64,000 bases of DNA from Enoplolaimus lenunculus. Lineage: Eukaryota; Nematoda; Enoplea; Enoplida; Thoracostomopsidae. The position numbers were made by a program, and so were the translations under genes. Below are positions 34,852 through 45,993 of this stretch, in pieces. The stretch covers positions 115,232 to 179,231 of the forward strand of contig JASANG010004024.1 in the NCBI GenBank assembly GCA_030248215.1, given 5' to 3'. Each line of letters begins with the position of its first letter. The first letter of the stretch is position 1. The notes below the pieces were generated by a model that worked only from the letters and a program-made list of their open reading frames with translations, searched no databases and was not told the DNA's origin.

Positions 34852-37800
34852 ATGCATTTTCTTAGATATTATTTGATACCATTCACGTTGCTTCATTGTG
34901 GCACTGCTTTTGATGAAGGTAAGTTTTCTAAAGCAATAAAGTTTAACGTGCGTTAGATCAAGAATCATTAAGTCATTTATTTTCAAAAATAATTTAATAC
35001 TAGTCTACCAGCTTTGTGCAATGCGCAAAGTTAGCGAAAGCACCGAAATTACCATGCTAACTTTCTGTTCGTAGGACAAAGAACAATCACGTATATTTCC
35101 TAAGAAATTTTTGAAAACAAAGTAATGAGGAAATTTGCCCAAAATCCATATGTGAGGCGTTCCAGCTTTAATATAGATATCGTTCGAGATATATACTCAT
35201 AATTTGTTGTAAAGCAGAAATCGTTGTACATTTTCATATATTTAGCTTCTGCCCCTTGGCCGTATTTCATATGTGTGTAGGATCTATCGCCAATTAGTAG
35301 TTGGTCTTCAGTCTCGGATCTAGAAATTAAAATTAGTTCGTGATCGAGTCAAGCGAGAAACCTAACCAAAGGCGGATCCATGGGGGGGCCACCCCGGCCG
35401 TGGCCCCCCCAACAGCATCTCGACAAAAATTATATACTAAGCAATTTTGTGACAATAGGTCGTGGTTTGTGTGTGGGTCAAAAGTAAGTTTATTACCTGT
35501 GAAATTTTGGCCCCCCCCATTTTGAGATCCTGGATCCGCCACTGAACCTAACACAATTTTACTATTAAACCTTAATACAAAATGATGGGGTAAATCTATG
35601 TTTAAGGGCCATGTCATGTTGGATAGAGTACCATTTGGAACCGCCAGGGCATGTCTTTCAATTTTCAAAACTGTAAACCTACAGATTCGGACTGTAATTG
35701 ATCTGCTTTGCTAATGGGTAAAATTTCAGGATCACAGATGGAACAGTCTGCCTGCACGAAATCCTACCGGTAACTTATGATGAGTGCTCTGAGTCTGAGC
35801 ATCAAATTAAAGCTTGGCTTCAATAACTGTTGAATCTATCAAGTTATAATAGTATTTCTCTTTTAATTTGTTTTTGTTTCAGAATATGACGAAAATGCCA
35901 ACATTATTCCAGATCTTAGCAAAGGTAAAGTTTGTTAACGGCCTATTACACACGTGCAAGTTTTTACAACCAGAATACGCAGCCGCACGTTGCATGAGTT
36001 AGTGTTGCGCTATAGTTTTTAATAATTGTAATGCAGTCCGGCGCCGTCAGTCACCGTTTGTCACCTGTACGCTGCCGTCCTTCACCCGTACGGTGCCGTC
36101 CGTCACCCGTACGGCGTCGTCAGTCATCGTCCGGCGCCGTCCATCATCTTGCAACAGTACGGTATCGTACTCTAATTACTCGCGTGCAATACCGTATAAT
36201 GTTGGATGGTGACGCACGACGCCGTACGAGGACGGACGGTGACAGATGGCACCGAACGGGTAACGAACGGCAGCGTACAGATAAGGTACGGCGAAGGACC
36301 GGTGACGGACAGCGATTGACGGCGCCGTACTACAAGTATAGCGCAACCCTAAGCGTTGCGCTATACTCTTCGCGTGGCCCTGTAAAATCTTTTCATTAAA
36401 AATTGTCTCACGCCACCGTGCGCCCGCGCACCGCTGCGCACGGCAGCATGCAACACTGCGTGCCGGCGTCTGGCTCAGCAAAGTTTATGCACAACCCTTA
36501 CTTGTAGCTGAAAGTATTTGCAAATAAACATCATTTCGTTTTGAACCCTAACAACAATTTATATGAATTAAGAAGTTTAGTTAAGACAATAACGTGTATC
36601 ACTAATCGCCATAAAATATTCCGTGAATCCAGTGTTAAGCACCATGGATTTTGAAAGTTTGTTAAACCTAAGCCTAAACTTATGAACACTGTCTTAATCA
36701 AAATGGATTGAAAAAATTTAATTTTAATTTTTTTCAGTACCAACCCCTCCTCAATTTATTCACAAGCAACTGGCAACTCCGATTATTTGGTACGTAATTG
36801 ACAGTGGACCTCAAAGCGACTCCGAGACTAAAGATGATCAGGCTACGGAAACGTCTGGCGAGCTTTCTGATTCACTCAAAGAGCGCACGTTTACATGCAT
36901 AGCACGTGGGATGCCGGAACCAGTGTAAGTTGATGCTTAAATCCGTGTTTGTCGACGCCTCGGTTTTGTCATCAAAAGGGTTTGAGCCTTTCACTAATTT
37001 TTCTTCCAACTTCCTTTGCGTATTTTGAATCAACTGTTTTTGCTGTGTGTACCTACACCAGGGTACAACCAGATGTCTGAGTGCGGTTCTGGCGGAAAAT
37101 CGACCTATCTCCGGTTGCATCCTAATTTAAAATCACTTTCTGCATTCTACATTCTAGAACGGTAAACAGCGTTTCGTTTTAGAATATAACTGTGGAATTT
37201 AAATTTTGGCTTTCAAATTAAGTAAAATTTTAAACAGTTTAGACAAATATGCTTCCATTGTTTCTTACACTTGCAGTTATTTCTGCAGGTTTAATTCTAA
37301 AGTCGCTTAAAAACAACGCCACTGCAAGACATAGAATCTATCAGTTTTATGCGTTCAGACAGACACCTTTACATCTCAATGTACGATTATAGTAAAAAAA
37401 TGCAATTTTTGACAACTGGCGATAATGGAAAAATATTTTGCGATATTTTGTGTTTTTATTAACCCCTTCTCACATTGAGTTGCCTGTAGGTAACTCGGCG
37501 CAGTGGATATACGTTAAATAGTATAGATCGCACCGTGTTTAACAATTGCAACACGTATACATAGTACTAAATCACCACAAGATGTGAGAGCCCCCTCGGG
37601 CTCGAGCGTCACGCTCTTATAGCTGAGTGGTGATGGTATACGCCTCACACTCCCGTCACTGGAGTTCGAATCCTAGCATAAAAGTAGGTCTCAGGCTAAA
37701 TAGAAAATATTCATGTGGGAAAGGGTTAAATTTTAAAATAACTTTGTTACAAATTTTCGTCCATTTTGCATTTTACCGATTTCACCATACATGAGTTCTT

Positions 37801-40800
37801 GTAGTTGAATTTTAACATTGTAATTTTAGATATTTTTGGAAAAAAGACAACGAATGGTTCGACTTGGATTCGGATCCGGATCGCATAGCCCGTATTCCTG
37901 AACAAGGCGGTTCGTTTACGTTTCGACGCCTGACCGCTAAAGACGCCGGAGTGTATCAGTGTTTCGCTCATAATGACAACGGAACGGCCGCTGATCAACC
38001 GATCACACTTAAACAGACGTGTACGTTTACAGACTTTCGTAGTTGAATAAATGTGATTTTTGCAGCGAAATAATATACAGTGCGCAGTGTTTAACATAAC
38101 AGATTTTACTAAACGTTTCAAGTGCCGAAAATTAATGTAAAATGCACAGTGTTTAACAGACAAGACGGCAACTATACAGCCAAAACCAATGCGCTGTAAA
38201 GGTCCTAACCGAATTCCGATTCCGACTAAGAATTTGTGTTCCAATTCCTGTTTCTGACCGAGTGTAATTCTGATCCTGGAATTTATGCATTTTTTGCAAA
38301 ATGTCTTTTTCCAGCAAACTGCGTAACAAAACCGGAAACCATTTTGGTTTTGTAGTATAACTGATTCAAGCTTTAAATTTAAGACATATTTCTGATGACC
38401 TTTTACGGATGCTGTAACAGTTTATTCTGTATTCTTTACCGGCATAAAAAATCTATAACTGAATAAGATATTAGAAAGAAATGAAGTCATTATTAACGTA
38501 AAAATAAACATTTGTTTTCAATTTAAGGCATTCACTCGATTACAATTTGTAGTCAGTTTATTTTGTAATCTTTACCGGTTTAAATACTTAGTTATAACTT
38601 AATTAAAATTAAAAGAATTAAAACGTTAAATAAAAAAATTCAAAACAGCAAATTAAAAAAATTAAACACATTAAATTAAAAAATAATATCATTAAATGAA
38701 AAAACACAAACATTAAATTAAAAAAATTAAAAACATGAAATTATAAAACTAAAAACATTAATTGAATGATTAAGACATTATTGTATTAAATTTAAGACAT
38801 TCATCCCATCGCTGTTCGCGATCCAATGGAAGTTGTGTTGCCGTGGATGGGATCGTTGCAACGAGTGTGCAAACCGCCAGAATCAGACCCGCCACCTTAC
38901 GTGTTTTGGTTGTTGAAGGGCAAAAAGCAAGAATTCAGCTCACTCAATGCTTCCCACATTTCGTTTGTTTACCGAAATGGAAAGGTGAATTTGGGGCAGG
39001 CTGGCAGCAACCTCAACGTGCAGCGAGAGGAAGCGAAACAAATTTAGGAGAAATATGCGGTTAATTGCGCAAAATTGACAAGCGAGGTTGAAACTTTTCT
39101 AGACGGACGAAATTCTTTAACGAGGCAAAGTCACTTTCAGACTTCCTTAGGCTACCGTCCTGGAAAGGGGCGTGTAGCCACAGATAAAAAGTGACGTGAC
39201 GTGAGTTGTAAACAAAATATAGTCTGAGTATACGTTAACTTACGTTTTTAAAATCACGTTCAATTTTTACAATTGATTTTCGTACACTTGCACGCCGTCC
39301 GTAACGTTTACACCTAGGCGAAAGCTGAGGTTTAGACATAGGTTAGATTTTGTTAAACTCTAAGCCTAAAAATGCAGTATACGAGAGGCAATTTCTGTTT
39401 TTATGGACGCATGGCTCGCTGAACCATCGTTAACGATTTGATATTTTTACTTTAAGATCCAATACTTTAGACGAATTTTTGCTGCCGGCATCCTCCAAAC
39501 TAAAATTTTTCGGTAATGGTCAGCAGAAAAAGTTTTTAAAAAATATAGTAATGGCTGTAAAGTAATAAAATGTTGTTAAATATGTAATTAATTATGAAGC
39601 AAGTATCAAGCTTTCGTCTGGGCAGTCAGTACTGCATTATTGAAATATTAATTACACAATACCTATACTTTGAGTTGAATCAATTTAAATATATAATCGT
39701 TGATTATGGCTAAGCGAAACGTTGTAACATTACAGAAATCCACTATGTGGTGCAGCGGTTTGTCTTTCATTTGATCTTAATATACTAGTACACGTAGTTG
39801 CACACATGTGCAACTGGACGAAGGCTTCTCCGGCCCTAGACTAAATTGTTGCCTGGGCTATTCATATTAAGTGAACGAAATTAAAAACTGCTTTTTGAAA
39901 AGCTTTAGTTCTTTGCACATATATAAAATCTGAAACAATAGGTATTTGCAAGGCATATATTCTTCATTTGCATACGTAACGTGCATAAAAATGTTTTGGA
40001 ACGCTGCCCAAAATACGTATGTGGAGTGTTCCAGCTTTAATATATAGATTATTTACTACTGTGCTAAAATGTTTTGAGTTTTCGACTGAAACATAATCGA
40101 ATATTTCGTTATTTCAGGGTTATATCTACTTTGCATATATTGACAAACAGTATCAATCTATAGACGAGCTATTTTATACTTGTGCCGCAGAAAATCGCAT
40201 ACTCAAAGATTATAAGTTTGGAAATCCGTTCTATATTCGACTGTTGGATTATGATTCGAGCAAAAAACGTAATATTTACTTTAACTTTAGCCACCGTATC
40301 CTCAAATGTATGGAGCACATATCACCAGTTGGTGTGGTATGTGTTTTGTAGTTTTTTTAAACAGCGAATAGTTTCGAAATTCAGCGCATTTTTCGCATTT
40401 GATTTGCTCTACTGCTGTTGCAAAATTTGAGAATTACAACTGCAAGAGATCGTGAGTTTGAAAACTTATTAATAACTGATGATAGGTCCTATTTTGGAGA
40501 ATATATGTCCAAGATATTAGTGGCATACGTAATGTTTGAGTACAAAAACAGCTTGACGACGGATGTCCCCTATCGTCCGCAGGGTCCGTTGAGACCGGGG
40601 GGTTCAGTGGGGCGGAAGCTCTTCCCTGATTAGAAAATAAAAAGTGCCTGTCTGTGAGAGACAACTAAAGTACCTTTTCTGATACGTAAAAAGCTAACTC
40701 CATTATCTCAAATTTTAGTCATTTTTTAGTTTAAATTGCGACTCGAATTTCGATAAATGCCACTTGTAAAATATACAATTTATGTGTTTACAATTTGTGT

Positions 40801-43800
40801 TTAAATTTTTTGTTTACAGCGCTGTATCAGCCTCCTCGAAAACAGTATTTAAGCAAAATTGTCACAGCAATTTTGGGTCAAAGTGTTCAAATTCACTGCA
40901 TTTATTCCGGATAGTAAGTTTGTCAAATTCTTTTAATTTCTGTTATCTCATATTATTAATAATTGTTAATAAGATTACAACGATCGGTGGTCTGCCTCCG
41001 GCTGCTCCGGTTAAGTAGTTTAATATTTGCATTCGAAGTTATGTGGGGTATTTTCTGATTTTCGCCAATCTTCCGATGCTACAGAAGAATAGCATACCAA
41101 CTATTTTATTCAGTTCATGTTGTTTAATTCAGATCAAACCGATCACATAAGATATAGGTACCTCGTGTCCCTGGCCCTTTCAGTGGCTGTTTGTTGTTAT
41201 CGAAATTTTCTTGACTACTGACTACGTCAAAGATATCGACTTCTGAGTCTGGATCCGAAATTTTTCTCCCCTCGTCGCACTTTATCTAGTGTAGCATACA
41301 TAATTGCTTATTCCATTCAAACTCAAAGTACAACTTTTTTCATTTTCTATTAACACTGGCTCACAAGTCACCTTTACCCACCATTTCTGCTGTGTTGAGG
41401 AGCACACAAGGTGTGGATGTTCATCTGTCTGACTTCATGCACAGGTTCAATCTCGGAAGCCCTTGCTTTGATTTGACGAAATCTTGCTACTTGTACTTAA
41501 TGTACTGTTTATATTCAGCCCAGTGCCAACTCCAGCTTGGTCTCGAGTGGATGGCAATTCGCTCCCAAAAGTTCGAATTTCCGAACCGAATTATCACAAA
41601 ACACTTCAACTCGACAGCGTTCAATGGAGCGATGCAGGCGACTATCGTTGTTCTTACAAACAGACTCCGTTACTTGATCATGTGGTTACTGTTAAAGTTG
41701 AATGTATATTGAAAAAATGAACGGCTCGAGTTCAGAGACGTGACTTTAGTTCAATTTTAGCATTTGTAAATTTTCTACAGTAATCAAAAATTTCGATTCA
41801 ATTTCGGTGAATCAATCCGAACGAGGCGAACTACGGTTGTAAGGGGGTGACGTGCCGGTCCTTAGCACGGTGGTCTTAAACGTTCGAAATATTCGTTACT
41901 TATTTATTTCTATGCCTAGAACTCAACACTGCGAAAAGCCTGCAATATAAGAATGCACACTGTAAAAAATGGAGAGTCAAATTGACTCTCTGGGAAACAG
42001 ACTTTTCGTGACTACACAAACTGAGTCAGATTTGACTCCGCCAGAGTCAACAGTGAATCGAACTTGACTCTGACGGAGTCAAATTTGACTCAGTTTGTGT
42101 AGTCAGGAAAAGCCTGTTTCCGAGAGAGTCAATTTGACTCCCCATTGTTTACAGTGTAGCTAGCTAAAAACGCTTCGACGATAAATTTTTTCAGTAAAAG
42201 CGAACATGGATATCAGATGTCCCACAGCGCTAGATTGAAATTTTTTTAGGAGGCCAAAAACTTTTTATATGGTTGTTGCTTTCGCTGCGGCGTCAAAGGG
42301 TTACGGCGCCGCTGCATAGTTTACTGAACTCTCATGAAAACCTATCATTTCCTCGAGTTGGATCTGCAATTATTAAATAATTGATGTCCTATTTATAGAT
42401 AAGTATTCAATGTCAATTTTAACTGAACGTCAATTGGACTTAAGTCACATGTCTCTTCTGCACACCTCAGGCTTGACTTTGACTTGGCACTAATGTTTAC
42501 ACATTTTTGTTTTAGAATTTAAACTAAAAAGAGTCTGAATATAGACTTCTCTACTCTCGTACACATATAAAAAGAGCTTATCGGCATTTTTAGTTTTATG
42601 TTCCAAAAATAGTTGAGCATCTATTTTGGCATTTAAAAATACTTATGTATGATTTCAGAAACCACGAAATAGGTCACGGTGTGTGAATCCACGACTCACC
42701 GTGACCAATGGGTTGTTAACCCAAAGACCCATGTGACCCATTGAGCAACTACCCACACCTACAACATAAATTAGCATTCATTGAGTAATCTGCTAGAATG
42801 GCTTCCGGGTTCATTCGAATACGCTTCAATTTTAGTATATTCAGTGAACTGAATGCAATGAAATGACGTCCGACTTTATATAAATACACAAACGACAAAG
42901 CCGCTCCGGGCCGTCGGTCACATCAAATCCGACAATTGACTCATGCCCCATCTGATCCATTATTTCAGTTTCCAAAATTTTGACCAATGATCTCAGAGCC
43001 AACAGCATGAGCCAGTTCAAACACAATAATTTGTTTCAATATTTTCAGCGGCTCCGTACTTTGTCAACCCGCCAGTGAGTCGAAATTCAAGCGAAGGCGA
43101 ACACGTCTTGTTTCAGTGTGGTGTCTACGGCAAACCGAAACCGAAAGTTGAATTTTTTATGAACGGCGAAGGTGAGTTTGAATTTTTAAACTCAATTTTT
43201 TTACTTAATTTTAGAAATTTTGGCCCACCATTTTGGCCCCTGTTACTTTAAGGGGCATCCAGGTTTCTGGTGGGTGCGTAAAAGAGTAGATTTAGATTCT
43301 AGATTACATTTGTTGCTTAGGCTTAGGCTTAGGCTTAGGAATACGCTTAACCTACTGTTACGCCACTCAAAGTAACATTGGCCAAAATTTTAATACTTCC
43401 TGTCATCCAACGCCAATTCTGATTTGATAAAATGAAAAGATTCAAAAAATACTGTTTACATTTAATTACATTATTATACTACTCAAAGTTTATTCTATAA
43501 GCTATTAAGCCTAAAGTTAGGCGTGTGCCTAATTCTAAGCCTGTTTTATATTCTAGGTTCATTAGAATTGATGAGACAGTAAACAAACACTCTATGAAGT
43601 ATTTTAATAAATGTAATTTTCACACTGGCTGAGTTGAATTTTTTGAACAAACCAGGAACCAATGTTAATCAAGTATCAAACTTTACGCTTTAGTATACGT
43701 TACAGCTGTTAAGCTGAAATGTGAGGCATCGTTAAGTAGATCAATCATTAATCAGTGGATCTGTTGTTCGTATTAATGGTGTTTAAAACCAGAAAATTGT

Positions 43801-45430
43801 TTCTTCAATGGAAAGAAAAATATATGTCTTATAAATTGGCAATAGTAATTTCCTGAATATAAGAAATTAATGTTTTAAACATTTCACGCACGAATGTCTG
43901 CGCCATGTAAGACTATTATTAATGTTTGATATTCCAGACATTTTAGTCTGAAAATTTAAGAAATATTGAGTCTTGAAATTTCGCCACATTTTTTGCGTGC
44001 ATATAGTGCTACATTGACTGAACCAATCATAATGCTACATTGACTGAACCAATCATAATGCTACATTGACTGAACCAATCATAATGCTACATTGACTGAA
44101 CCAATCATAATGCTACATTGACTGAACCAATCATAATGCTACATTGACTGAACCAATCATAATGCTACATTGACTGAACCAATCATAATGCTACATTGAC
44201 TGAACCAATCATAATTTTTGCAGCGTTATACCCAGATATGGATCGGGTGATTGTCGATGGGGACACGTTAACAATTCGTAATATTCGAAGGGGGATCGAT
44301 GAATCAAGAGGCGATAACGGAGTGTATCAATGTCGGGCATCGAATAAACACGGAACTGTTTGGACTAATTTTTATTTAAATTTATTGTGTATGTTTGTTT
44401 TTATTTTTCTAATTTTAAGTGTTTAAGACTTCGAGATATCAGCGTTTACTAACTCGGTGGTTGTTCTTGTGTGGTACATGCCGTACTGAATAAATTTTTG
44501 AAACCGTGTATGGCTTTATACTAAAGTATTTTCTGAGCAATTACTTAACCAATTTGTCGTTTCGAACAGCGAACTTGAGTTACGACCTCTGTTTTGGATC
44601 TGCCATAATTTCAGCGTTTGCTCCGTTTGTACAAGAACAACCAGGCACAGTTCGAGCAATTGCTGAAGACGGCAAAAATATCAGTTGCCGATTTTTTGGT
44701 TCACCAGCACCCGTGGTTACGTGGTATCACAATGACAGACCGTTAGATGTAAGCTTACTTCTAGAGCCAAATTCTCAGCTGTGTATAAGCACCTATGACC
44801 AGATAGCAAAAATGAAGAGAAATCTTTGAGTACAAGCACAAAAGTAGGCCTCAGGGGAAATAGAAAATATTCATGTGAGAAGTTGTTAAAACTTAGGCGG
44901 TTTTTGTTTTAACCGATTAGGGTGGTGTCTTTTAGGGTTGAGGGCCTTTTTAGGGGTGGGAGACACTTTAGGAGTGGGGCATCCGCAAATGGGGTTATGC
45001 GTTTGACTGTTCTGGTCCTGTCAACGTGCAAACCGAAAAAATGTTTCAGGAAAAACATACAAGGATATCAGAGGACTTGAAAGGGAGAATGGATTGACTG
45101 AGGGGACAAGTCTGCTCAAACTACTGAAAGGCAAACGTTATTTGATTGGATAATGCAAAACTGAAACTGATGATTTTTGTGATATTATCATTGGCTGATA
45201 ATTTTATTTTTGTTCTTTGATTGGTTGGTTTGTGACTTTAGAATTTAATCTAAATGTTTTCCTTTTATTTCAGGATGATCATCTTTACGACATCTATCCT
45301 GTGTACAACGATCCAGGACTGTATCATCTCGAAATCAAGTATGTCGAGCACAAAATGACAGGCGAATACCGGTGTGACGCCGCTAATAAGCATGGATACG
45401 CTGAAGCTAAAGGCCGAGTTATTGTAATGG
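34852..45430 (+). CDS. L1/NrCAM/neuroglian-family cell adhesion protein, signal peptide plus five Ig domains
   Basis: Twelve exons join in phase: 34852-34918, 35883-35924, 36738-36924, 37830-38020, 38797-38984, 40118-40268, 40820-40913, 41519-41703, 43049-43171, 44224-44388, 44615-44748 and 45274-45430 (561 codons plus 1 nt). Exon 1 is a signal peptide (MHFLRYYLIPFTLLHCGTAF). Exons 3-12 encode five I-set Ig domains, two exons each, the layout of L1-family genes. Family marks are PPQFIHKQ and FDLDSDPDRIARIPEQGGSF in Ig1, PPESDPPPYVFW in Ig2, the PTPAW...YHKTLQLD block in Ig3, and APYFVNPP, GKPKPKVEFFMNGE and VDGDTLTIRN in Ig4. L1 proteins are neuronal surface adhesion molecules with six Ig, four or five FnIII, a transmembrane helix and an ankyrin-binding tail. 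Exon 12 ends at GTAAGT, so more exons are expected; none was recognised with certainty. Confidence 0.9.
35367..35544. mobile_element. MITE, CAGTGGCGGATCC family with 8-bp TSD
   Basis: Inverted ends CAAAGGCGGATCCATGGGGG and (minus strand) CAGTGGCGGATCCAGGATCT, flanked by exact AACCTAAC copies (35359-35366 and 35545-35552). Ends of this type are found in many animal hAT MITEs. It lies in intron 1 of the L1-family gene. Confidence 0.85.
36004..36347. mobile_element. GC-rich hairpin MITE, GTTGCGCTATACTT-ended, copy 1
   Basis: Left end GTTGCGCTATAGTTTT, right end AGTATAGCGCAAC (inverted). Between them GCCGTCCGTCACCCGTACGG motifs run on one arm and their inverse on the other, so the element can fold into a long GC-rich hairpin. 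A further inverted GTTGCGCTATACT follows at 36355. It lies in intron 2 of the L1-family gene. Confidence 0.72.
36738..38020 (+). CDS. Ig domain 1 (exons 3-4)
   Basis: The first Cys is in TFTCIARG (exon 3), Trp in VYFWKK and the second Cys in AGVYQCFAHN (exon 4). Exon 3 contains an acidic/Ser insert (SDSETKDDQATETSGELSD) between strands A and B, longer than I recall for the family. The intron between them holds TTAA MITE copy D. Confidence 0.88.
37463..37725. mobile_element. TTAA-flanked MITE with tRNA-like core, copy D
   Basis: TTAA at 37459-37462 and 37726-37729; ends CCCCTTCTCACATTGAG and ATTCATGTGGGAAAGGG. The tRNA-like part is TATAGCTGAGTGGTGATGG, then GGAGTTCGAATCCTAGC, a near-consensus B box. 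Located in the intron between Ig1 exons. Confidence 0.78.
38797..40268 (+). CDS. Ig domain 2 (exons 5-6)
   Basis: Exon 5 reads IHPIAVRDPMEVVLP, Cys in RVCKPPES, Trp in YVFWLLKGK. Exon 6 starts GYIYFAYI, the family's G-x-L/I-Y-F-A strand, and has Cys in FYTCAAEN. Exon 5 starts after a weak acceptor (ATTTAAG) in AT-rich DNA, yet phase and motif agree. Confidence 0.85.
40820..41703 (+). CDS. Ig domain 3 (exons 7-8)
   Basis: Exon 7 has Cys in VQIHCIYSG. Exon 8 continues PVPTPAWSRVDG with Trp, then YHKTLQLDSV and AGDYRCSYK. The A' strand TAILGQSV matches the family's LRG or VLG start. Confidence 0.88.
41958..42156. mobile_element. GAGTCAA palindromic MITE, copy 5
   Basis: CACTGTAAAAAATGGAGAGT and CTCCCCATTGTTTACAGTG are inverted ends; the most regular copy. 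It lies in the L1-family gene intron after exon 8. Confidence 0.78.
43049..44388 (+). CDS. Ig domain 4 (exons 9-10)
   Basis: APYFVNPPVSRN and Cys in LFQCGVYG, then KPKVEFFMNGE. The usual core Trp is Phe here (VEFF). Exon 10 has VDGDTLTIRN and NGVYQCRASNKHGT. Exon 10's acceptor lies only 8 bases after an eight-copy 26-bp minisatellite. Confidence 0.88.
43235..43383. mobile_element. GGCC-ended hAT-like MITE (TTACTTTAAGGGGC subfamily)
   Basis: GGCCCCTGTTACTTTAAGGG at the left and ACTCAAAGTAACATTGGCC at the right; TTAGGC hexamers at about 43318-43340. It lies in the intron between Ig4 exons. Confidence 0.7.
44008..44215. repeat. 26-bp minisatellite, 8 copies, at an exon acceptor
   Basis: Eight practically identical units that begin GCTACATTGACTGAACC. 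The array ends six bases before the AG of exon 10. Units carry TTGAC and CTGAAC, which resemble branch-point sequences. Confidence 0.95.
44615..45430 (+). CDS. Ig domain 5 (exons 11-12)
   Basis: FAPFVQEQPGTVRAIAEDG with Cys in ISCRFFGSPAP, Trp in VTWYHND; exon 12 ends with TGEYRCDAANKHGYAEAKG and a strand VIVM before donor GTAAGT. FFGSP is a family mark of L1 Ig5. Confidence 0.88.
44830..44889. mobile_element. 3' fragment of TTAA MITE, copy E
   Basis: CACAAAAGTAGGCCTCAGGG then AAATATTCATGTGAGAA and GTTAA match the right end of copies C and D. The tRNA-like part is absent. Confidence 0.6.
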
Positions 45431-45822
45431 GTAAGTTAGCGGCAAGCAGTAGAATACATCCCACGAAATTTCTTAAAGTAACATTAGTCAAATTTTCAGA
45501 CACGGTTATTTTATCCTTAAATGAAATCATGGCTGCGCCGCTGTTGTGCAGGTACTGTCATGCCGCGATGGGCGTAGATGAAGCGTAGACAAAGAGAAAA
45601 GCACGGATCTATTAAATGGTGGAAAATGTCTATAACCCGGACAAACAGGGGGCACTATTTCTAGGTCTTAGAAATAAAAAAAATATTATTTGCTACGCTT
45701 GGTTGTGAATACTTAAAGTTATAGCCTTTCTCCTAAATTGAACTCTTGACTTCGCGTCTGTTTCCTTTACCGCACAGTTACTGGTAAAATACCGCTGATC
45801 GCAAAATCTGAAAAGAGGTAGG

Positions 45823-45993
45823 GTTGCGCAATACTTTTGTTGACGTGTGGCGCGGCCGTCACCCGTACGGCACCGTCCGTCACGGTACGGTCCGATACGC
45901 AAGCGGCGCCGTACGGGTGACGGACGGTGTCGGACAGCGCCGTACAGGTGACGCACTGCGGCGGACGGCGTCGGACGTCAAGTATAGCGCAAC
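45823..45993. mobile_element. GC-rich hairpin MITE, copy 2
   Basis: GTTGCGCAATACTTTTG at the left, CAAGTATAGCGCAAC at the right; arms of CCGTCACCCGTACGGCACCG and CGTACGGGTGACGGACGG pair with one another. About 400 bp after L1-family exon 12. Confidence 0.75.

Noticed and set aside
36031-36399. 122-codon Arg/Pro-rich frame
   Set aside because: Falls inside a GC-rich hairpin MITE; the opposite strand is open too.
37747-38244. 165-codon minus frame
   Set aside because: Antisense shadow of the Ig1 exon 37830-38020.
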